Shown here piece after piece: positions 25,559 through 37,700 of a stretch of DNA of 64,000 nucleotides (positions are counted from its first letter, which is position 1; each line of letters begins with the position of its first letter). The position numbers and the translations under genes were made by a program. Source of the stretch: Phycomyces nitens (taxonomy: Eukaryota > Mucoromycota > Mucoromycetes > Mucorales > Phycomycetaceae); NCBI GenBank assembly GCA_022702545.1, contig JAHRBC010000006.1, positions 682,001 to 746,000 of the forward strand, read 5' to 3'. A model generated the notes under the pieces. It was not told where the DNA came from. It ran no database searches and was given only the letters and a program-made list of their open reading frames with translations.

Positions 25559-27128
25559 ATGAAGTTCGCCCCATTGTCTTCTATAGCAATTGCTATGATC
25601 TTTGCCCTCTCGCCGGTTTCCATGGCTACTCCTACTAGTGACAATACCCTCAATTCCACTGTTACTCAGCCATTTGTTTTGCCTCCCATCATCCCTAGTC
25701 GTATATTGATGCCAAAAAACCTGCCCAATATCGATTTGTTTGCAGAGAGAGATGCCATAAAAAATAATGGAGCTCTTCCTGAAAATGTGGACCAAAAAGG
25801 CGGGATGGGTCTTAACTCTACTACATCTAGATTAGCTATCTCTCGCGGGGCAAATGTCTATGCTACAGCCGAAAAAATCCAAGAGTTAAAAACCTATAAT
25901 GAACTTATCGCCAGTTCTTACTGCCGGAGTGTTGTACCCGGAAGCAAATGGAAATGTAAACACTGCTCCCCAGATGAAACTCTTGTTTCTACTTTCGATT
26001 CCAGCAAGCACGATACCAATGGATATATTGCTCGTAACGACAGGTCCAAGGTCATTAATCTTGTGTTCAGAGGTATGAACTAAACTTTTATTGAATAAAT
26101 TCTAATACGTTTATTTGCTTTTAAAAGGCACAAGCTCCATTCCCAACTTTATCGATGTGAGTATTAGGTTGCTGATTTATTGTATATTTTTTACAAGGAT
26201 ACTAATCCTATCTTGATATTCTTAAAAGGATTTTGACTTTAGTGCCCAAGACTATCCTCCTGTCACTGGTACCAAAATTCACACCGGTATGAGATAATAT
26301 TTTATGTCCTTGAATATTTAATTAAATTGTAAAAATATAATCCTAGGTTTCTACAAAACCTATCTAGAGGTACAAAAACACGTTCTTTCCGTTATGATGA
26401 AAGAAATTACTGCCCATCCCAGATACCATGTTGTTGTTTCTGGGTATTTATATACACAGTATTTCACTTATAGTAAATACTTACTACGTGTATAATTGCT
26501 CTTTAGACACTCTCTTGGTGGTGCCCTTGCTATCATTGGTGCACTTGATTTGTTCCAGCATGATTCTCGTTTTAACGCCAAAAACCTTTCTATCAAAACC
26601 TATGGTAAATCCAAAAAAAAAATTCATGCTTACAATCATAATAATAACATACCTACAAAAAAAACAAGGCGGTCCTCGTGTTGGAAACCCTGCATTTGCC
26701 TATTATGTAACTGGAACTGGAATCAGTCTTGAGCGTATAGTTAACAAACACGACAGTATGTTTTTCATCCTTTAAAATCATTCCACTACTTACATTTCTG
26801 TTATTAGTCGTTCCGCATGTCCCTCCTCAGTTCTTCGGTTTCTTGCACCCCGGTACTGAATACTGGATCAGAGGAGGCGACAATGTCAGTAAGTACTCAT
26901 TGAAAACAGTTTGTAGATAAAAGTATTATTTGACAAACTAATTTACATTACTTTACTAGAAATCTGCGACGACGCTCTTGATTCTTCCAAGTGCTCCAAC
27001 TCCATCGTCCCATTTACCAAGCTTTTGGATCACATTAGGTAAATTCGGTTTATATTAAGCTTATAGGAAACTAATATACCATGTATTTCAATAGCTACTT
27101 TGATATCAATACCGGTCTCTGTCTTTAA
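25559..27128 (+). pseudogene. Class 3 secreted lipase copy 1, frameshifted
   Basis: Nine exons (25559-26072, 26128-26156, 26229-26286, 26347-26444, 26507-26604, 26669-26755, 26808-26888, 26960-27038, 27095-27128) match the other five lipases exactly in phase, except exon 4, which is 98 nt instead of 97. An extra A in an A4 run at about 26400-26403 shifts the frame just before the GHSLGG nucleophile elbow, so the spliced product would lose the catalytic serine, aspartate and histidine. Everything else still looks lipase-like: signal peptide, FRG, GPRVGN, VPHVPP, DH near the end. The dibasic propeptide site found in copies 2, 3 and 5 reads SRG here. Either a young pseudogene or a single-base sequence error. 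Confidence 0.85.
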
Positions 27129-28713
27129 TTCATCATTTGTCTTTTTACTCATCAAAACTATATATTTATTCGCTTCAAAATCAGCTTCTTTATCTAACTC
27201 TCACTATACAAAGATTTAACGTTATAAAAAAAAGAAAATATTCTGATGTTTTAATACAGGATCTACTTACTCTAGCCCTTCGAATAAACCCAACCTTACT
27301 CAAAGTTTGTTCTAAAAAGCTTTTTTCATTGCCAGTGAAATAAACAGTATCAGTGCTGTTTTGCTTACAAGTATACCCTTGGGTAAAATATATGAACAAG
27401 AGAGATAACTTGAACCCTATTTAACAATCGTACTAATCAGTAAATCTATTGTAACAACACTCTTTTATATATAATCGCTAGAGAAACTAAAGACTCTACC
27501 AGTGTATTTTTGCTCGATTATAATTGCTATCGTGTCAAATTAACCACACCCGTACTCTAAATCACTTTTCCTCAGACATAATCAAGTCAATTATTTGTTC
27601 TCTATTGCCTATTTCTATTGCGTTAACAGTACAGACAGTGTTTCCTCAGTGTGCAGATGAAATTGAATATTTTCCGACTGTTAATAATTTTAAAATACTA
27701 ATATATATATATATATTACATCAGTTGTATCGTATCAAATGTACCTTTGGCTAATGAGGCTTAATGCGTTGGTTATATTGTCAGAAATCATGTACATATC
27801 TATAGTAAAAATGCGCTGATTAATAAATGGTTGAACCAAAAAAAAATAGAGGAATGTTCTTGTAAAAGAAAATGTTGATTCCAACTACAGACCTAGTACT
27901 AGTTAATTCTGTATCCTTTATGCATACTAGAAATAGAATAGGTCTATAAGCATCCTTGAAAACACTTTTATTCTCTTTCAGCACCATTTTAAAAGCTATA
28001 TACTTTATACAATATCCGTATAGTACATCATCTAAAAAAGTCAAAGACATGATTAGATGGACCAAGATGTAGGTTGTTGACGGATAATCAGATGCATGTT
28101 ACAGTCTATAATATTCTACAGCGAGAAGAGTGCTAATTGTATAAGGTTGAGAGGTTTTTTTCTTGTCAATATCATTCAATTGGGATTTGACTATTTTTTG
28201 TTTTGTTTTGTTTTAATCTTATTAATATCAGGTACGTTTTCTATACAAAATTTACCGGGATAAAGGGTTCCGGTACTCCCACAATTCTTGGTGTCAGTTG
28301 CAATCCTCATCCAAAGTCTACATATATTTTTTGTATGTGTAAAGAATAGTGCTCGAATATAATCTAGTCATCCACGATGAAAATTCACGCCTAATATTAA
28401 GAGAAAAATTACCTACTCGACTCATTAAATATATATTAAATATATGCGCATGACAAAGTATGTCAGGTATATTAGTTTTAGTATCTGGTCAACAATGGTT
28501 AAACACAATTTTTTTTGGGATCTTGTAGAGTTTTGGATAGGCTGTAAATAATTTAGGAAATGGCCTAGTATTCATAAGAGTCTTTTTTTTTTTTGATACT
28601 TGAAAATAAGATTTATATTAATAGAAAGCAATTTTTTTTCATTTTATTTAAAGAATGTTTCTGCTTAAATAAATATAAAAATTTATTATAATTAAACAAA
28701 GGCAAGTGCTGTA
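27129..28713. other. Intergenic region between convergent lipases 1 and 2
   Basis: The first ~65 bp after the lipase 1 stop are nearly identical to the 3' flank of lipase 5 (57723-57790), showing that the duplicated unit includes 3' flanking DNA. The rest is AT-rich with no supported gene. Confidence 0.6.
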
Positions 28714-30299
28714 TTACAGACAGAAACCTGTGTTGATTTTCAAGTAGCTACCAGATAAAATGTTAATTAGATTTAATGAGCTTTTATATAGCTTAGACTT
28801 ACGTAGCGTGATCAAGGAAGCTGGTGAATGGAACAATTGAGTTGGAACAATCATCAGAATCAAGCTCATCAGCACAGATTTCTAATGCAAAAAGTTAGTT
28901 GGCCAATTCCATAGCTATTATATCTAAGCGCCCTGTGTATACTTACTGACAGTGTCACCGATTATGTTCCAGTATTCAACACCTGAATGCAAGTAACCTA
29001 GACGCTTAGAGGGAATATGGGCAACGACTAAAAGGTCCCAGGTTAGTAATGCGAATATTTTTTGAGGACAATGCTTACGATCTTGTTTGTGTACGACACG
29101 GTCATGTCTGATTCCGGTTCCGGTCATATAGTATGCAAATGCTGGATTTCCAACACGGGGCTCACCTAAATATTATATATATATTATTATTATGATGATA
29201 ATTAATAGACAAGAGCTGCAATCATATATTTACCGTAAGTTATTATAGAAAGGTTCTTGGAGTTAAAGCGGTCGTCACGCTGGAATAAATCCAAAGCAGC
29301 AAGAACAGCGGTAGCAGCACCAAGAGAGTGTCTAAGAAAATAAAGAGATGTCTAATAAGAATTCATTCTAAATGAAGGATTGTGCTTAGTAATTACCCAG
29401 TAACAACAATTTTGTAGTCAGGGTAGGCAGAAATTTCCTTAAACATTGTAGAAAGAACTTCTTTCTGGACTTCCGTATAAGATTGATAGAAGCCTAAATT
29501 CATGTTTCACACGTTGTATTGATTAGAATATTGAATGATTAGAACTCTTCCCAGACCTTACCGTTGTGAACCTTGGCATCGACAACAGGAGGGTATTCTG
29601 CAAGCGACAATTTAATATCCTATAGCAAAACAAGATTAATTAGAATTATATAAAATTATGGTGTGTATGCTAGTAAATACTCACGGCAATAGCATTGCGG
29701 ATAGAGCTTGATCCTTAAAAATCCAAAAGTATTAATATCTAACAAGTTATAATTATCTGAATATATATACCTCTAAACACAAGAGTGATAACCTTGGTTT
29801 TATCGTTGCGACTAACAAAACCATTGGTATCCCACTTGCTAGACTTGAATGTCTTGACAAGGGTTTCATCCTTTGAGCAATGCTTACAGGACCACTTGCT
29901 AAAAGGAATGACACTGCGGCAATAAGAGTTGGCAGCAAGTTGGGTAGATGGCTTTAACTCAGCAACCTGGGAATCTGTAGCAAAAACATTTGATCTGCGA
30001 GAGAGACCATTATAGGAAGACCCCAAATCTATGCTAGAGGCATTAAGAGCCAAGCCGTACATCTGCTCAACGTTTTCCGGGAGAACGGCATTGTTCATAG
30101 TGTCGAGATTTTTCTCGTACAGATTAGCTTTAGGTATTTTGGTTGGCATAGTTAGACGTTCAGCAATAAGTGGTGGAACAACAAATGATTGAACATCATT
30201 AGATTGGAGGATATTATCGGAAATCGAGGCAGCCAAAGAAACAGGAGACGAAACAAGGAATATAGCAGCTGCTATGACAGATAAAGGTGTAAATTTCAT
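28714..30299 (-). CDS. Class 3 secreted triacylglycerol lipase copy 2 (divergent active-site region)
   Basis: Nine exons on the minus strand (29771-30299, 29685-29713, 29562-29619, 29397-29493, 29234-29331, 29079-29165, 28947-29027, 28803-28881, 28714-28747) sum to 1092 nt, 363 aa, with an open frame. A signal peptide starts at ATG 30299; the propeptide ends with a likely Kex2-type SRR site before NVFAT. The triad is present: Ser in GHSLG, Asp in HKQD and His in FLDHAT. It is the most deviant copy around the active site: GHSLGAA where the others have GG (GGS or GGA), GEPRVG where copies 1, 3 and 5 have GGPRVG, and LVAH instead of VPH after the catalytic Asp. Expected to be secreted and hydrolyse acylglycerols, perhaps with altered specificity. 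Confidence 0.9.
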
Positions 30300-33190
30300 G
30301 ACAAGCAGTATTATAATAGAACTCGGTGGATATTAAAGAGGTATATGGATCAGATATGGATAACAAAACGAATACTTATCTTGCTGGTATATATACATAT
30401 TTTAACAGTTAGAATTTGGTTTAGCTTTTTACCGTCTCATAACAAGAATATCCCATAGTATTTGTTGCAATATATTACCATTAGCAACGAAATGCTCTGA
30501 TGCGGAATCTTTGCATTGTAGCTCTTTTAGTTCAATTTTACCTTTTTTACAGCATTGGAATCACAATATTTTAAATAACTCTCTAGTAACTAATTGTAGA
30601 ATCATGTTATTTAAGAAACAATAATTGTGTATGTAAGGTACACTCAACTGGAATTTCAATCCTATTTTGCCAGTACTTTTCACTCAAACTTTCTATTGGG
30701 TTCTGCGATTGGAACTAGGTAATTCATGTAGTTCAGATATACAACTATATGCCATTCTTTGTACAATTCCCATTTCATTCTTTATATTCTCTTTTTATCA
30801 TTCCTTTGAATAATGTAGTATGCACCAAAATAATAATAAAATATCTAAATGCTTCTGGTGTTGGTAAGATTACTGTATTTTGAATATGTGTAGCTATATG
30901 ATTAAGGATAATTTTCTGAACTGGAACATTTTACCATTGATATTTCAATTCAAAAAACAATAACTCATTTGATATAGCTTGAAGTGGCTGTATTCTAGTA
31001 GCTTATCTAACAACATTTCTAATTCACCTTATATTAACCATATACTTTACCAGATCTTGTATTAAAAAGTATAGTAATTTTGTATAATAGAATTACTTTT
31101 TTCTAAAAATTGATTACATATCCGAATATCTGTTCCCTGAAGACGAGCAGAATATTAAACATTAGCTATCATAGACTTTTATCTATTGTGAATATATCTA
31201 TATTTGTTTTCTCCGTATATCAAAAAAAAACTGGTTCCTAATAAAAAAAATATTATCAATATATTCATACCATTAAAGATCAACCTAATTCTAGGGTAAA
31301 AAGTGTTGCATACCGCATTTTGTGATTAAAATCGATTTTTAACTTAATGCTCTTGACATACAATTGGCACTAGATCTCTTTGGAATTTTTGTTCTATTTT
31401 CACTATACGAAAACTTCGATAGCTTTCTAATAATATTCGATTTTTATCCATTGTCTTTTTGGCTAAAAAAGCTATATTATTTTATTGGTACATATCTTCA
31501 AAGAGTTATATCTGGAAATTTCCACGTAGCCTGGTTTTAGGCAAATATATTATAGGTTTAAAGAACAGATTATAATCATTTCTCAATACTTCGGGTTTAG
31601 AGATATTAACAAAATGTACTGAATATCTCCCGCGTACAAGCTCATCACAGCAAGAGTGCCAAATGTGCCAATATATATATTTTAAAAAAAGGCATTAGGT
31701 TCTGTCAAGTATTGTGTACATGGCTGCAATATACTGAATCAAAATATCAATTGGAACAAAGATGCTTTCTCCAGATCTCAAAGAAGACAAAAAAGAATTG
31801 GATCTTTATTGAGTTTGATTTGGAATTTTTGAATACAATTCTTGGAGCTAAAATTGATTCCCAAGAGGCAGTTATGGCTGGGTGTTGCTTAGCAAGATGT
31901 GTTGACATGGAGTGAGATCAGGAAGAAAAATAAAAAGGAACTGGAAATCCGAATTCTGGGATTGCTCTGCTCGAAAAAATACAAGAAAGGGAAAAAAAGA
32001 GTGATAGTATTTCTACCAGAATTAGGCTAGAAATATGGGATAGACATTGGATAAAAGTGGTAAGAAAAATGTGACACACAAGAACAATTATTAAACTTGG
32101 AAATTGCGACTCAAGGTAAGACTCAAAAAGAAAGTTTCTGGTCGACGATATCAATTTTGATTGGCTGCAATATTATTTTTTTAGAAGAACTGTGGGCCTA
32201 AATCCTGGCTCTTGTTGGTCCAATATGTTTGAGCAATCATTACTTTAGTATAAATACACTTTTTAGTTATGAAAGCTTGTTATTTTTAAATGATTTTAGT
32301 TTCATAAATCACCTAGAAATCATAGTGCCTATTCTTGACCATATTATATTTATATAGTCAATAAAACTAAACTTATAAAAATCGACACATTCACTCATGA
32401 AGAATAGTCTGTGGTGCGAGCGGTAGTTGTCCTTACTTGCTATGTTGAGTTTTATTGATCAAGGAACCTGAAAACCCTAAAAAATCCTGAAATTATTATT
32501 GATATTGGTACCAAGCATTATTTACAAAAACTCTCGTGTACCCCTCAAAAACAGAGCCTTTTACTAGTAATATACTCGCACTACTTTTACCAAAGGCCTT
32601 CACTCTCCACCCTCGATACATTCAGTCTGTACTTTCCCAAAACTGTGCCTAGTGCAATTTATTTTTCTTGGTACTTTTGTATAGTCAGATTTATAAATGG
32701 CTTTTCCGGATTCCTAAAGTTAACCCAACCTTGGAGTTCTTATCATTGCTAAAACAAATTTTCAGTCTTGGTTCTGCCACAAAGTAATTACTTATTGCCA
32801 ATTATTATATAGCTTATATGTATTATTGTTTGCTATATATTTTATAAATTTCCTAAAAACCGGTCTTATCCACAAGGGGCATTTTTTTAGTGTCCTCAAT
32901 TCTTTCCAGCAAACTACTATCTATCATGCTGTGCAAAGACACTGTCATTTGTTATTTTTCTTGTAACTTGTCTTATTCTTCTTAGTATTTCAAGGGTTTC
33001 TTTTATTGTGCTTTAATGTTCAATTCTTCTAAAGTTCTCATGGGTGACCTATATGCCAAAGTGTGCTGGGCATATAGACGCCCACAAATAAACAAAATAC
33101 TTTATATGAGGAAAAGTATTTTGCTTAAAATAAATGCTGGTTTTTAAATGATTAATGGTTCAAGTATGACTCAGGAATGGGTATGAGGGA
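30300..33190. other. AT-rich intergenic region between lipases 2 and 3
   Basis: About 2.9 kb with no supported gene. A 67-codon frame at 31712-31915 (+) is not recognisable. The motif TTTTAAAAAAAGGC recurs at about 31678-31692. Confidence 0.55.
30379..30395 (-). promoter_or_regulatory. Shared lipase promoter core (TATA box plus flank), lipase 2
   Basis: The minus strand reads TATATATACCAGCAAGA about 80-96 bp upstream of the lipase 2 ATG. The same 17 bases occur at nearly the same distance upstream of lipase 5 (56037-56053). TATA identity is clear; a regulatory role for CCAGCAAGA is inferred from conservation only. Confidence 0.55.
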
Positions 33191-34746
33191 TTAAGTACAG
33201 ATACCAATATCGATATCAAAGTAGCTATTGGAAAATAAGATATATTAGTTATATATATAGTTTGCATATTCTAAGCTTACCTAATGTGGTCAGAGAGCTT
33301 AGTGAATGGAACTATAGAGTCAGAACACTCTGGGGAATCAAGCTCGCTATCGCAAATTTCTAATAAAATAGTACAGGTCAATAGAATCACAACTTTAATA
33401 CCAGGAATCAAGTTCCTAAGAGTACTTACTAACTCTGTCATCTTCCTCGATCCAGTATTCAATACCTGGATGTAAAAATCCAAAAGCCTGAGGAGGAACA
33501 TGGGGAACAGCTAATCGGCTTTGTTTAAGTAATAGAACAACAAAATGGTTATAGTAGTTACCATCTTGCTTGTGCACAACACGCTCGAGACTGATCCCAG
33601 TGTCGGTGACATAGTATGCAAAGGCAGAGTTTCCAACACGAGGACCACCTAGTAATCGCATATGAGTTTTTTGTTTGAAGAATTGCAGTATACTACCACC
33701 ATGAGCTTACCATATGTTATAATAGAAAGTCTGTTTGGATTAAACCGAGAATCACGCTGGTACAGATCCAAGCCAGCAAGAGTAGCAAGAGCGCCGCCCA
33801 GAGAGTGCCTAAACAATAAGGACCGAGAATTAGAATACATTACAAATGCTGGATTTTGTGCATTATTACCCAGTGACGACAACTCGGTAGTTGGGATAAG
33901 CACTAATTTGGTGAGTCATTCCAGTAAGAACTTCATCCTGAACCTCCATGTAGGCTTTGTAGAATCCTAAATTTTCATTTTCCTCATTAGTTAAGTAGTA
34001 GCAATAATTGATATATCAATTGGCCTAGTATTTACCATGGTGGACTTCTGCGCCTTCGACAGGAGGGTATTCTTGGGAAGCAAAATCGAAATCCTATATA
34101 GAATAACAAGGTAAGCTATCTTGTAGGAAACATCTGGGTTAATTTCAACTGTTTACTTACTGCAACTATGTTTTTGAAGGAGCTGGTGCCTTGAAAGCTT
34201 TATATTAATATCAAAGCAATCGTAAAAGTTTTAATATATACCTCTGAATACAAGAGTAATGACCTGTCTCCTATCGTTACGTGATATAAAGCCATTGGTA
34301 TCTAAGCTCCCGGCTTTGAATGTAGAGACGAGGATATCCCCTTTGGAACAGTGCTTACAAGCCCACTGGTTCAAAGGAACAACACTACGGCAGTAGGCAT
34401 TGGCAGAAAGTTGGGTATACACTTTCAATTCGTTAACTTTTGCTGTACTAGCGTAAAAATTTGATCTGCGAGAGATTCCGGAATTGACACGCTCAAGATT
34501 TACGGTGGAAGAGTTAAGAGCCATGGTATCCACTTGTTTTGTGTTATCTGGGAGAGGAGCATTGGCTGGTGTAGCTAGTTTCTTCGAAAATAAATCGGTT
34601 TTGGGGTTTGTGTTTTGAGGACTTGCAGGTTCAGCAATTGTTGGAGAAATAGCAAAGCTGTCTTTGAGAGTAGGAGCAGCTATGGAAATAGGGGATAAAA
34701 CAAAGAAGAAAACAACTGATACAACGGATAGAAGAGTAAACTTCAT
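33191..34746 (-). CDS. Class 3 secreted triacylglycerol lipase copy 3
   Basis: Nine exons on the minus strand (34242-34746, 34161-34189, 34036-34093, 33870-33966, 33711-33808, 33562-33648, 33430-33510, 33281-33359, 33191-33224) sum to 1068 nt, 355 aa, the shortest copy because the propeptide in exon 1 is shorter. The signal peptide begins at ATG 34746, and ISRRSN marks a probable dibasic propeptide cleavage. Catalytic elements are canonical: oxyanion FRGTS, GHSLGGA, GGPRVGN, HKQD followed by VPHVPP, and SDH close to the C-terminus. The closing sequence ends in GICT rather than GLCL. A TATA tract lies near 34838-34848 on the minus strand. No disabling change was found, so it should be a functional secreted lipase. 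Confidence 0.93.
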
Positions 34747-37700
34747 GACTAATGATACTGATGAGTGATAAAGGGATGAAATGAGATGTATAAATGAAAG
34801 ATGTGTATAATATGAAAGGAGAACATAGTGTTGCTTATATATATATATCTACCATTTTTTTTAGCTTTATTGAGTGTGTGTAGCGTAATAGAATGGCTGT
34901 ATATTTATTCTTTCTAACACTGTACCAATTCATAACCAAGATAACTTGCAAGGCTTCTGGTCTGCCGCAAATAATTATTAGAGACAATATCTATTGACTT
35001 GAGACTATGGATAATAAACATTTCTCAGGGGCTGTTTTTCATTTGGATAATTTAATGCCCAAACATAGTAAATGGCCGTTCAATACCAATCCGTGGGTTT
35101 GCTAATCTTATTTAAGATTCAAATACGATTTGTGGGTAACGTTTAAACGATCAGTATTGTACTTTTAACTCGCCTCATTGCTCCACACTTGAAAGATTGC
35201 CTTGGTTTTGTTTTAAAGTCTAGGTTAGAAATATACATAATGTATGTAACTACATGGCATTCCTTGTACAATTCTCAGCCTCATTCCTTAGACTCGTCAT
35301 AACCATTCCTTTAATTTATGAAGCCTGCATTATAATATAAATTATTTGGGTTTCCAATACATATTATGTACATTTATATTACAAGTATTCTCAAACCACA
35401 ATAATTAAGCCATATTTTTGGGTTAATGAATGACAATGTTTTGGCCGTTGAATATACCTTACTATGTTGATAAATTAGGGTCTTGTCATTTATTAATTGT
35501 TTTTTTAAGAACAACAATCTGTTTACTATAACCTCGTCAATTAATTATATTCCTTTAACCTTAATATAACAATGTTTAGTGTAAACTTTTGAATAGCTCT
35601 TTAATACATAGATATTTGGAACTATAACACGGGGGTCATTATGGCACTGTCAAGATATGTCAAATAAATAACCTGTTTATATATACTCAAAAGAATGATT
35701 AAACATATGAAATAAATTTTCAAGAAATGATTATATTATTCAACATGCAACTTTCAATAATGTCAGCTAGAGCTATTAAATTTGAGACATAGAAAGACAT
35801 GCATATCAAATATTGATTTATTAAAGAAAATAACAAGGTAATATTGAGTATGAGCGTATTTGGTGATAATTACTGCCAAGTATCGACTTTGCATACTTTC
35901 AACTAAACACAAACCAACCCTAGTCCTTATTATCTCCCATTCTTGTCGCATTGCAATCTTTAAGCCATTTGCATTTCTTAGATATTTGATCTTGAGTCAC
36001 TCATATATATCTTGACAATCCATCAGACATGCTTAATTAACTACTTCACATATCAGCCAGTATAGAAGTATACATCCTTTTAAAGTCTATCCCTATCCTG
36101 TTCTTCTGGCAGACTTTTGATCCAAAGTGTTGAAATGCTTGTCTCGGTTTACTATACCTCCAACGAACATCAATGGATCAAGACCACCTATCCAGAAACA
36201 ACTTTAAAGCATAGCAATGATTTCCCCCCACTTTGTTCCGGGTATGATATATCATTTGTTACATCCTCAACTATTTTGACCACTCGGCCACTGTCATGGC
36301 TGTCCTCCACTGGGAATTAGGACTCTTCAGACCAAACAATGTTTCTCCATTACGCATCTGTCCAATTGAAATAATCCTTGACCCATGAAGTTTCTCTTGC
36401 TTATGAGTTTCAATATAAAAACCGAATCCAATATTCAAGTGCCTAATTGCTGTTGTTCTACAGACGAAAAGCTCTATTTTCATTAGTACTAAGCCCAACT
36501 GATTGTAATTGGCAAATGTATTATTTTGTAAGGTGTGTATGAAACACCTCTCATACTTTAATTATTTTTGGTTGACTAGAATTATTTCCATGAAGGGGCG
36601 ATCTACTTGCCTTGAACTCAATTATCTTCCTGGCAATCGTCAAATTCTTCACAACTGTTGAAATATTTGTGGAATCAGTCCAAGCCATGTCCAAGTACAT
36701 GATGTCATTATACTTGAACTCATTGGTCTTATGATAAGGACTACAACTATTCTCTAATGAGAATGTTATTTTCGTGATTAATAAAAGAAGAGGATATTTT
36801 TATTTTCAAAAAAAATAAAATAAAACAATTTTTTGTCAATCTTTGTGAGAGGTCCAATCTTTCTTGTGCTGGATGGCAATAGACATCAGAGAGTGATTTA
36901 TGTTTGCTTTATAATACATTCCCAAAAAAAGGACTTTTCTGTTACAAGGACCGTCTTAAATTGGTATTCCGACACATCACTATACAAATGGGAATGTGAC
37001 AAATGGCGAGTTGTTTGTGCATATAATAATGTCAGAGAAATACATGTAAAAGAGTTTCCAAAAGAAAGAAAAAAGGCAGATAACTATAATAAATGGAGCA
37101 TTTTGTTTCAAGACACTTGTATTTTTAGCTAAATGTAATTTAAAATGATAAAAATAAAAGTTACAAAGTAAATATATCTTTAAGAATATTATAGACAGTT
37201 TTCTCTACTTTAGATTAGTTTTTGTTTCGTTCAGAGAGAGCTGTAACTATTGAGTCCAAGAAGTTATTACTGTGGCTCTTTATATTGCGCAAAGTATCAA
37301 AAGTGGATCATCGGGAATCAACTCATTACCGATTATCTGTGCTTATGCTTCTTTGTACTGGTCTCTTTTGCAGACAGGTAAAAAAGACTATTGGATCTTC
37401 TTTGAATATTAACAATTTTTGTTATCAGTTCTAAAGGACTGGCTTTCTCAACTGGCAAAAAAGGGCTGGATTCCTTGAAACGCATCATTTTAAGGCTGTT
37501 TTCAGCATTAGTGCTTGTTATTTTTTTTGACATTGGTAGGAATTATACGGCAAGTGAAGATTAGAGCAATACATGCTAATATTGCAGAACTTTTATTTTA
37601 CAACCCATTAACAATACCGTATGAATGAATTCTGTTGCTCAGCAAAATTTGCATTTTATTGTCAAGATGAGTACCCAAAAAAGGTGGTTTCACATTGGTT

